Positions 1 through 5,468 of a stretch of DNA of 6,224 nucleotides are shown here, piece after piece (positions within the stretch are counted from its first letter, which is position 1; each line of letters opens with the position of its first letter). The notes under the pieces are model-generated. The model worked only from the letters and a program-made list of their open reading frames with translations, made no database searches and was not told the origin of the DNA. Origin of the DNA: an uncultured Anaerotruncus sp. (GTDB taxonomy: Bacteria > Bacillota > Clostridia > Oscillospirales > CAG-272); contig CAJLZE010000086.1 in assembly GCA_905210995.1 (NCBI GenBank), positions 1 through 6,224 of the forward strand. Direction: 5' to 3'. The position numbers were made by a program, and so were the translations under genes.

Positions 1-27
1 GGCGGTGCTTATGTATACGGCGTTCAT
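1..27 (-). CDS. Start of a further gene downstream of dgoK, cut by the window edge
   Basis: An ATG at 27-25 overlaps the dgoK stop codon (TGA, 26-24) in the classic ATGA arrangement and opens a frame that stays open to base 1 (MNAVYISTA). A four-base stop/start overlap is typical of translationally coupled genes in an operon. Only nine codons are visible, so the product cannot be identified. By context one would expect another sugar-acid catabolic gene, for example the KDPGal aldolase that normally acts after DgoK, but that is inference only. No strong Shine-Dalgarno sequence precedes the ATG, which fits re-initiation by ribosomes finishing dgoK but also leaves room for the overlap being chance. 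Confidence 0.4.
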
Positions 28-1004
28 ATAAGCCCATGCTGCTTTTTGTATTCACGGTAGACCTTTACGGCGCCTATGTTCGGAGCAATGCGTGCGACTT
101 CGGGATCGACTCCCGTGGCTTTTATGCCGTAGATATCGAGCATTTCAAGAAAAAGCTCTCGCAGCGGAGACGAACCGCCGACGTATACCGGCTGATCCTT
201 CGGCAGTGCGGACATGAGTCTCATATCGCCTTCAAGTATCGCTCCCATGAGGAAGTTACCCGCCTCGTCCTGGTCTTTACCGAGTCTTTGAAGCACCCAA
301 ACCTTTGACATTGCAGGCGACAGCCCCCACTCGGAAGCAAATTCAGCACCCCATTTGAGCATTTCGGGTATAATGACGCGGATAACGGGCGACGGCACCG
401 CACGCCGCAAAAGAGTGTTTTCCGATACTGCGGCAGTCAGCTCACCGCTGATGGACGAGCAGATCAGCTCTATCTCACCGTTTCCGTTCACGCTTATTAT
501 CTTGTTGTACGAACCGGGCAGAAGCAGCGTGAATGCACCGTCAATGCCCATCCTGTCAGCGATACCGTAAAGCTCGCACTCCTCACCGCTCATCACCTCG
601 GTGTGCATGATGTCACCCGTACCCTTTACTCCGGGAATGAAAAGTATCGGTATTCCGCAGACCTCCGGCATTCTGACAAGCTCGGAATGTGCGGCGGTAT
701 CGCAGAGTGCCGTCGGCATCACCACATGGTGGATATGATATATCCCGACGTGCGACGAAAGCGTGCCCGAGCACACTACTGCCTCAATATCACTTTCGGT
801 AAGCGAGTTGCGCTCAAGTATCTCGCGTATCCCGAGCGCGAGCGTCTCCTTCAGTACATTATCAGAATGCACACGCACGGCGTCGCGCACTCCTGTCTTA
901 TATTTTGTTTCATCAAGCGGGGCTGAAATAATATTGCAGTCCGCGTCACTGCGATAAAGACGCAGACGCATATTGGTCGTTCCGCAATCGACGGTTATAA
1001 GCAT
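24..1004 (-). CDS. dgoK: 2-dehydro-3-deoxygalactonokinase family protein
   Basis: Predicted cytoplasmic kinase of the DGOK family (Pfam DGOK, ASKHA fold), 326 residues. Members phosphorylate 2-dehydro-3-deoxy-galactonate with ATP in the De Ley-Doudoroff galactonate pathway. Visible motifs are an N-terminal phosphate-binding loop VDCGTTNMRLRLY (5-17), VMSGEE (137-142, family MxGEE), LPGSYNK (162-168, family LPGTHxKW), a SSISGELTA segment (183-191, family FMTGEL) and a C-terminal GGSSPLRELF (276-285). Length is slightly above the 292 residues of the E. coli enzyme. The start at 1004 is chosen because GGAGG lies 1015-1019 upstream and the -10 box of the likely promoter lies at 1039-1044, so the 24-residue in-frame extension would not be transcribed as coding sequence. 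The stop overlaps the next gene. The replacement of His by Tyr in the LPGTH motif means the exact sugar-acid substrate is uncertain; family membership is firm. Confidence 0.85.
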   Translation of the reverse strand: MLITVDCGTTNMRLRLYRSDADCNIISAPLDETKYKTGVRDAVRVHSDNVLKETLALGIREILERNSLTESDIEAVVCSGTLSSHVGIYHIHHVVMPTALCDTAAHSELVRMPEVCGIPILFIPGVKGTGDIMHTEVMSGEECELYGIADRMGIDGAFTLLLPGSYNKIISVNGNGEIELICSSISGELTAAVSENTLLRRAVPSPVIRVIIPEMLKWGAEFASEWGLSPAMSKVWVLQRLGKDQDEAGNFLMGAILEGDMRLMSALPKDQPVYVGGSSPLRELFLEMLDIYGIKATGVDPEVARIAPNIGAVKVYREYKKQHGLI

Positions 1005-1014
1005 AATGACACTT

Positions 1015-1020
1015 CCTCCA
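1015..1020 (-). promoter_or_regulatory. Ribosome binding site of dgoK
   Basis: TGGAGG is read on the minus strand, about 10 bases upstream of the ATG at 1004-1002. It decides the start codon in favour of 1004 over the upstream in-frame ATG at 1076. Confidence 0.75.
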
Positions 1021-1038
1021 CTGGTTTTTGACACGCAT

Positions 1039-1067
1039 ATTATACTACAAAAAAACGTCCATGTCCA
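1039..1067 (-). promoter_or_regulatory. Promoter for dgoK
   Basis: On the minus strand TGGACA (1067-1062) is followed after 17 bases by a perfect TATAAT (1044-1039). Transcription would start near 1032, giving a leader of roughly 28 bases that contains the ribosome binding site. The -35 box lies inside a tandem GTCCAT repeat (plus strand 1057-1068), which could be an activator or repressor half-site pair. Assignment is by consensus match only. Confidence 0.65.
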
Positions 1068-1093
1068 TATCTGCACGTATTTTTATAATTTCA

Positions 1094-1122
1094 TTGACTT
1101 TTCGGCATTGTACTGTTATAAT
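1094..1122 (+). promoter_or_regulatory. Promoter for the HerA-like gene
   Basis: TTGACT (1094-1099), a 17-base spacer and a perfect TATAAT (1117-1122) with an extended -10 TG at 1114-1115. This is a strong sigma-A/sigma-70-type promoter. Transcription would start near 1129, leaving a leader of about 33 bases. Its -35 box is only about 26 bases from the -35 box of the divergent dgoK promoter. Confidence 0.75.
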
Positions 1123-1147
1123 TATCGCATAACGCAATTATTTCACC

Positions 1148-1155
1148 GGAGGTGA
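1148..1155 (+). promoter_or_regulatory. Ribosome binding site of the HerA-like gene
   Basis: GGAGGTGA, a near-perfect anti-16S match, lies six bases before the ATG at 1162 and fixes that start. Confidence 0.85.
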
Positions 1156-1161
1156 ATCGGA

Positions 1162-2691
1162 ATGCTCAAAGACGGAAAGCTTCTGATAGGCAGAGGCGAC
1201 ACCGATGCGGCAATACTACCCAATATGGCAAACCGCCACGGCCTCATTGCGGGCGCGACGGGAACAGGAAAAACAATAATGCTCAAGGTAATGGCGGAAT
1301 CATTCTCCGATATCGGCGTTCCCGTATTTCTCGCCGACGTAAAAGGCGACCTCGGCGGCTGCGTAAAAGCTGGAACGATGAATCCTGCGATCGAAAAGCG
1401 CCTTAACGGTATGGGCATAGACCCCGCGGATTTCACACTGAAAAGCTATCCCGTGAGATTTTGGGACGTTTACGGAGAGGGCGGTCATCCTGTGCGCACT
1501 ACCGTCAGCGAAATGGGCTCAACACTGCTCGCCCGTCTTCTCGGACTCACCGACGTTCAGGCAGGCGTGCTCTCGATCGTCTTCCGCGTTGCCGACGATA
1601 AAGGCTGGCTGCTCATTGATCTCAAGGATCTGCGTTCGATGGTCGCGTATGTCGCCGATCATGCCTCTGAACTGCTGAACGAATACGGCAATATATCGCG
1701 TCAGTCTGCTGGTGCGATACAGCGCACTCTGCTTCAGCTTGAGGATGCGGGCGGAACGCTCTTTTTCGGCGAGCCGGACATAAAGCTTGAGGACTGGATG
1801 CAGACCGACACGGACGGACGCGGTTTTATCAATATATTCCACTGTGCAAAACTCTACCAGTCACCGCTGCTTTACTCCACCTTCATGCTCTGGCTGCTTG
1901 CGGAACTGTTCGAGGAGCTGCCCGAAGCCGGTGATCTTGAAAAACCGAAGCTCGTATTCTTCTTTGACGAGGCGCACCTGCTCTTCAACGGCGCTCCCAA
2001 GGCACTGCGCGACAAGGTCGAGCAGGTCGTCAAGCTCATACGCTCCAAGGGCGTCGGGATTTACTTTATTACGCAGCAGCCGTCCGACATCCCCGACCCG
2101 ATACTCGCACAGCTCGGCAACCGTGTGCAGCACGCGCTGCGCGCATACACTCCCGCCGAGCAAAAGGCTATACGCGCAGCGGCGCAGTCCTTCCGTATAA
2201 ATCCGAAATTCGACACAGAGGAGGTGCTGACCGAGCTCGGAACCGGCGAAGCACTTGTGAGCTTTCTTGACGAAAAAGGCAGACCCTCCGTCGTCGAGCG
2301 TGCAACGATACTTCCGCCGCAATCCGCAATGGGCGCGATCGACGATGCACGCCGCAAAGCCGAAATACACGCCGACGATATGTTCGGCAAGTATGAAGTA
2401 TCGGTAGACAACGAGTCGGCGTACGAGATAATCAACGCCGAAAAACAAGAGGAAGCCGAACGCGCAGAAAAAGAAGCGCGTGAGCTTGCCGAGGAAAAAG
2501 AAAAGGCAGCAAAAGCCAAAGAAAAAGAAAAGGAACGAGCTGCAAAGGAAAAGGAGAGGTCCCGCAAGACCTCAACGCGTAAAAAATCCTCGCTCTCCAA
2601 AGCCGCCGACTCCGCAATGAGCAGCATCGGACGCGAGATCGGCAGACAGGTAGGAAGAGGTCTGCTCGGCACGATAAAAAAACTGTTTTGA
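1162..2691 (+). CDS. HerA-like DUF853 (YjgR-family) P-loop ATPase
   Basis: A 509-residue predicted cytoplasmic ATPase of the HerA/FtsK superfamily, family DUF853 (E. coli YjgR is the known relative; its function is not settled). The Walker A motif GATGTGKT is at 31-38, followed by the family segment FLADVKGDLGG (56-66). Walker B is LVFFFDEAH (264-272, acidic pair D269/E270). The sensor-like ITQQPSDIPDPILAQLGNR is at 303-321, then QHALRAYTP (323-331). Residues about 427-475 form a Glu/Lys/Ala-rich charged helix, probably coiled coil, followed by a basic Ser/Lys stretch and a conserved-looking Gly-rich amphipathic C-terminus, SSIGREIGRQVGRGLLGTI (487-505). HerA relatives form hexameric rings that translocate DNA; the same is inferred here. 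No NurA nuclease, SIR2 or other partner lies next to it. It has its own promoter and terminator, so it is apparently monocistronic and divergent from dgoK. Length is near that of YjgR. Confidence 0.92.
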   Translation: MLKDGKLLIGRGDTDAAILPNMANRHGLIAGATGTGKTIMLKVMAESFSDIGVPVFLADVKGDLGGCVKAGTMNPAIEKRLNGMGIDPADFTLKSYPVRFWDVYGEGGHPVRTTVSEMGSTLLARLLGLTDVQAGVLSIVFRVADDKGWLLIDLKDLRSMVAYVADHASELLNEYGNISRQSAGAIQRTLLQLEDAGGTLFFGEPDIKLEDWMQTDTDGRGFINIFHCAKLYQSPLLYSTFMLWLLAELFEELPEAGDLEKPKLVFFFDEAHLLFNGAPKALRDKVEQVVKLIRSKGVGIYFITQQPSDIPDPILAQLGNRVQHALRAYTPAEQKAIRAAAQSFRINPKFDTEEVLTELGTGEALVSFLDEKGRPSVVERATILPPQSAMGAIDDARRKAEIHADDMFGKYEVSVDNESAYEIINAEKQEEAERAEKEARELAEEKEKAAKAKEKEKERAAKEKERSRKTSTRKKSSLSKAADSAMSSIGREIGRQVGRGLLGTIKKLF

Positions 2692-2705
2692 TATTTTATA
2701 AGAAC

Positions 2706-2736
2706 CGGATCGGCGCACGCCGATCCGATCTTTTTT
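2706..2736 (+). terminator. Intrinsic terminator after the HerA-like gene
   Basis: An inverted repeat at 2706-2715 and 2718-2727 (CGGATCGGCG / CGCCGATCCG, effectively a 9-10 bp G+C-rich stem with a tiny loop) is followed by ATC and six T residues (2731-2736). It begins 15 bases after the stop codon at 2689-2691. It ends the HerA-like transcript and isolates it from the ATPase gene. Confidence 0.92.
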
Positions 2737-2778
2737 GCAGCGCGAAAGCAACTCGAAAATAGAATTTTACAATTTCTC

Positions 2779-2808
2779 TTTACATTTCACATCACCGTGT
2801 GGTATAAT
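2779..2808 (+). promoter_or_regulatory. Promoter for the P-type ATPase gene
   Basis: TTTACA (2779-2784), an 18-base spacer and TATAAT (2803-2808) with extended -10 TG at 2800-2801. The expected transcription start is near 2815, leaving a leader of about 73 bases. The position rules out translation from the in-frame ATGs at 2735 (inside the terminator region) and 2807 (inside the -10 box). Confidence 0.75.
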
Positions 2809-2818
2809 GAACGCGTAT

Positions 2819-2833
2819 ACTGTCGGTGACAGT
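2819..2833 (+). promoter_or_regulatory. Perfect dyad at the start of the ATPase transcript
   Basis: ACTGTCGGTGACAGT is a perfect 6-bp inverted repeat around a GGT centre, about 4 to 18 bases downstream of the predicted transcription start. The placement suits a repressor operator (for example a metal-responsive regulator) or a 5'-end hairpin protecting the mRNA. No regulator gene is adjacent, and a dyad of this size could occur by chance. Confidence 0.4.
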
Positions 2834-2874
2834 GCTTTCCGCAAGATCACACGCGCTTTTCAGCGAAAAATGAC

Positions 2875-2880
2875 GAAAGG
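2875..2880 (+). promoter_or_regulatory. Ribosome binding site deciding the ATPase start
   Basis: GAAAGG ends seven bases before the ATG at 2888. The alternative ATG at 2870 has no purine-rich Shine-Dalgarno match upstream, so 2888 is preferred. Confidence 0.55.
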
Positions 2881-2887
2881 CAGAATA

Positions 2888-5401
2888 ATGCAGAGAAATC
2901 CCGAAAGCGGCTCTGAAAATAAATCCGCGACCGCAAACAGAGCCGAAAAGCATAAGATCAAAATAACCGATCAGAAAAACGCCAAGCGATACTTTCCTTC
3001 TCCCGAATACGGTCTCAGCGCCGCACAGGTCGAAGAACGCACGCTTGACGGTCTTTCGAACATCGACGTAGGCAACACCACAAAAACCATACCGAAAATC
3101 ATTCTTACAAACGTTTTCACATACTTCAACATGATCTTCTTCATCCTTGCCGGTATACTGCTTGTCGAAGGCTCGTACAACAACCTCACGTTTCTCGTCG
3201 TGGTTTTTGTCAACACCGTTATCGGCACAATACAGGAGATACGCGCCAAAAAAACGCTTGAAAAACTCTCGCTCGTGTCTGCTCCTCTCACAAAGGTCAT
3301 ACGCGACGGCAAGGAAGGCTGCGTCGGCAGTGAGGAGCTCGTGCTTGACGATATCGTGATATTCGAAGCAGGCAACCAGATATGTGCCGATGCCGTTGTA
3401 TGCAGCGGAAATGTAACGGTAAACGAGGCTCTTGTCACAGGAGAATCGGACGAGATCGCCAAGAAAGCAGGCGCTCCTCTGCTCTCGGGCAGCTTTGTGG
3501 TCTCAGGGCGCTGCCGTGCAAGGCTTGAAAGAGTCGGACGCGAGTCCTTTGCCTCAAAGCTCACGCTCGATGCCAAGAAAATAAAGAAAAAGCAGCAGCC
3601 TGGCATGATGAAATCGCTGACGCTGCTGATAAAGGTGATAGGCATCATCATAATTCCCTTTTCCGTGCTCATGTTCATCAATCAGCGTAACGTGCAGGGC
3701 ATGCCTATAAAGGAAAATATCGAAAGCACCGCCGCGTCCGTTATCGGAATGATCCCCGAGGGACTTTATCTTCTCACGAGCATTGCCCTTGCCGTCAGCG
3801 TTATGAGGCTGGCAAAAAAGAAAACACTGGTCCACGACATGAAATGCATAGAAACGCTCGCAAGGGTGGACGTGATATGCGTTGACAAAACGGGCACCGT
3901 AACAGAACCGGTGATGCACATCAAGGACATAATACCGCTCGATTCGGACACTCCCGCTGCGCGTGCGGAATGCGCACGCACGATACGCGATCTTGTGCTC
4001 AATATGACGGCAGACAACGCAACAATGCGCTCGCTCACGGAATATTTTGACGACAAAAAAGATTTTCGTCGCGCATATGCCGTAAAAAGCTTTTCATCCG
4101 AAACAAAATACAGCGCGGCTGCGTTTCGCGACGGCGCATATGTCCTCGGCGCACCGGAATTTTTGCTTCGAGACGGCTACAATGAGCTGCAAGACATAAC
4201 GGAAGCACATTCGTCGGTCGGTGAACGCGTGCTGCTTTTCGCCGAATACAGATACGCCCCGGGCACTCCGGAGGATATTTTCGCGGGCGGTTCGCTTGAC
4301 GGCATCGTGATACCTATGGCACTTATCACGCTCGAAAACCGCGTAAGGCCCGAAGCGCGTGAGACCTTCGGCTATTTCGCACGTCAGGGCGTAGCGATAA
4401 AGGTCATATCGGGAGACAATCCGGTCACGGTATCAAAAGCCGCACGGGAGGCGGGCATACCCGATTCGGATAAGTATGTTGACGCCACCATCCTCGACAC
4501 AAAAGAAAAAATCTACAAGGGCATACTGGAATACAACGTTTTCGGCAGGGTAACGCCCGAGCAGAAGCGTCTCTTCATTCTGGCTCTCAAAAAAGCGGGG
4601 CACACCGTCGCAATGACCGGAGACGGCGTAAACGATGTGCTTGCGCTGAAAAATGCGGATTGCAGCATTGCAATGGCTTCCGGCAGCGATGCCGCCGCAA
4701 ATGTGTCCGATCTTGTTCTGCTCGATTCAAACTTTGCCTCGATGTCCGCTGTGGTCGCAGAGGGCAGACGTGTCATAAACAATATCGAGCGTTCCGCCTC
4801 GCTGTTCCTTGTCAAAAATATCTTCTCGTTCATTCTCACGCTGCTCACGCTGATAACGACCGCCGTATACCCCTTCAAACCGGCGCAGCTCTCGCTCGTC
4901 TCCGGACTCATGATAGGTATACCGTCGTTCTTCCTTGCGCTTGAACCGAACACCGAGATGGTAAAGGGAAAATTCCTGCGCAATGTACTTTTCAGAGCTT
5001 TTCCCGCCGCATTGACTGCGGTGATACTTGTCGGCTGGTCACTGCTCTTCTCTGCTGCATTCGATATTGCTGCCGATCTGCGCTCGACCGTGGCATTCTA
5101 CATTTATTCGTTCGTGGCGTACATGATGCTGTACACCGTTTGCAAGCCCCTGAACCTTCTTCATAAAGCGCTGTTCGTTTCAATGGGCGCGCTGTTCGTT
5201 GTCGCCGTAAGCGTGATACCGACATGGTTCAACCTCGTGCCGCTCGATCTCGGCGCGGCGCTGATTCTGACTGCGCTTGCGCTCCTCGCATTCTCGGTCA
5301 ACAGGGTAATAAGAAGCATTTTCGATAACTTTGCCGCATGGGTCAAAAATGTGAAGGACTTCATCAGGCGCGACATCGAAAAGCACAGAAACGAAATCTG
5401 A
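2888..5401 (+). CDS. CtpE-like P-type cation-transporting ATPase
   Basis: An 837-residue inner-membrane P-type ATPase, complete. It couples ATP hydrolysis to cation movement through an aspartyl-phosphate. Visible parts are a Lys-rich N-terminus (1-35), TM1-2 (about 71-93, 98-115), actuator domain with TGES (184-187), TM3-4 (about 244-264, 281-306) with PEGL (290-293), the phosphorylation motif DKTGT (333-337, Asp333), a nucleotide domain with GAPE (421-424, lacking the Lys of KGAPE), SGDNP (508-512), TGDGVND (577-583), and six C-terminal helices (about 638-658, 667-686, 700-723, 733-752, 759-778, 785-806). The ETLARVDVICVDKTGT and IGIPSFFLALEPN segments resemble mycobacterial CtpE, a calcium ATPase, more than SERCA/PacL, KdpB or CPx heavy-metal pumps. 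Calcium is therefore the best guess; manganese or magnesium cannot be excluded. The start at 2888 is set by its ribosome binding site and the promoter position; 2870 is possible. It is monocistronic, ending before a hairpin. Confidence 0.92.
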   Translation: MQRNPESGSENKSATANRAEKHKIKITDQKNAKRYFPSPEYGLSAAQVEERTLDGLSNIDVGNTTKTIPKIILTNVFTYFNMIFFILAGILLVEGSYNNLTFLVVVFVNTVIGTIQEIRAKKTLEKLSLVSAPLTKVIRDGKEGCVGSEELVLDDIVIFEAGNQICADAVVCSGNVTVNEALVTGESDEIAKKAGAPLLSGSFVVSGRCRARLERVGRESFASKLTLDAKKIKKKQQPGMMKSLTLLIKVIGIIIIPFSVLMFINQRNVQGMPIKENIESTAASVIGMIPEGLYLLTSIALAVSVMRLAKKKTLVHDMKCIETLARVDVICVDKTGTVTEPVMHIKDIIPLDSDTPAARAECARTIRDLVLNMTADNATMRSLTEYFDDKKDFRRAYAVKSFSSETKYSAAAFRDGAYVLGAPEFLLRDGYNELQDITEAHSSVGERVLLFAEYRYAPGTPEDIFAGGSLDGIVIPMALITLENRVRPEARETFGYFARQGVAIKVISGDNPVTVSKAAREAGIPDSDKYVDATILDTKEKIYKGILEYNVFGRVTPEQKRLFILALKKAGHTVAMTGDGVNDVLALKNADCSIAMASGSDAAANVSDLVLLDSNFASMSAVVAEGRRVINNIERSASLFLVKNIFSFILTLLTLITTAVYPFKPAQLSLVSGLMIGIPSFFLALEPNTEMVKGKFLRNVLFRAFPAALTAVILVGWSLLFSAAFDIAADLRSTVAFYIYSFVAYMMLYTVCKPLNLLHKALFVSMGALFVVAVSVIPTWFNLVPLDLGAALILTALALLAFSVNRVIRSIFDNFAAWVKNVKDFIRRDIEKHRNEI

Positions 5402-5408
5402 CAATAGC

Positions 5409-5455
5409 AAACATCAAACGGGCTGCCTCAAAAAGAGGCAGCCCGTTTGATGTTT
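5409..5455. terminator. Bidirectional terminator between convergent genes
   Basis: A perfect 21-bp inverted repeat (5409-5429 and 5435-5455) around an AAAAA loop. The G+C-rich core CGGGCTGCCTC / GAGGCAGCCCG (5419-5429, 5435-5445) is flanked on both sides by complementary A/T-rich arms, so each strand sees a stem followed by a T-rich tail (TTTGATGTTT on the plus strand). It lies 7 bases after the ATPase stop and 13 bases beyond the dxs stop, serving both. The tail is not an uninterrupted T run. Confidence 0.85.
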
Positions 5456-5468
5456 ACCGTCGGGTATG

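Noticed and set aside
2440..2590. A-rich stretch with repeated GAAAAAG/AAAGAA units, possible tandem repeat
   Set aside because: It is explained by the Glu/Lys/Ala-rich charged helix of the protein; the nucleotide units are irregular.
1861..2672. Long open frames of about 200 codons on the minus strand inside the HerA-like gene
   Set aside because: They lie antisense to a gene with clear Walker motifs. Their translations are Ser/Arg/Cys-rich without recognisable domains, and they lack ribosome binding sites.
1162..2691. HerA-based anti-phage defence system (for example SIR2-HerA or HerA with NurA)
   Set aside because: No nuclease, SIR2 or DUF4297-type partner is adjacent. The sequence matches the housekeeping-like DUF853 family, and the flanks are metabolic and transport genes.
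2802..2820. GTATA...TATAC inverted repeat around the ATPase -10 box
   Set aside because: Five-base arms that include the TATAAT element itself are expected by chance; the dyad at 2819-2833 is better.
2809..2887. Possible manganese (yybP-ykoY) or other riboswitch in the ATPase leader
   Set aside because: The leader is only about 73 bases, shows no recognisable conserved core, and has just one small hairpin.
2971..3681. A 236-codon minus-strand open frame opposite the ATPase gene
   Set aside because: It mirrors the transmembrane and actuator coding region of a verified P-type ATPase and shows no independent motif or start signal.
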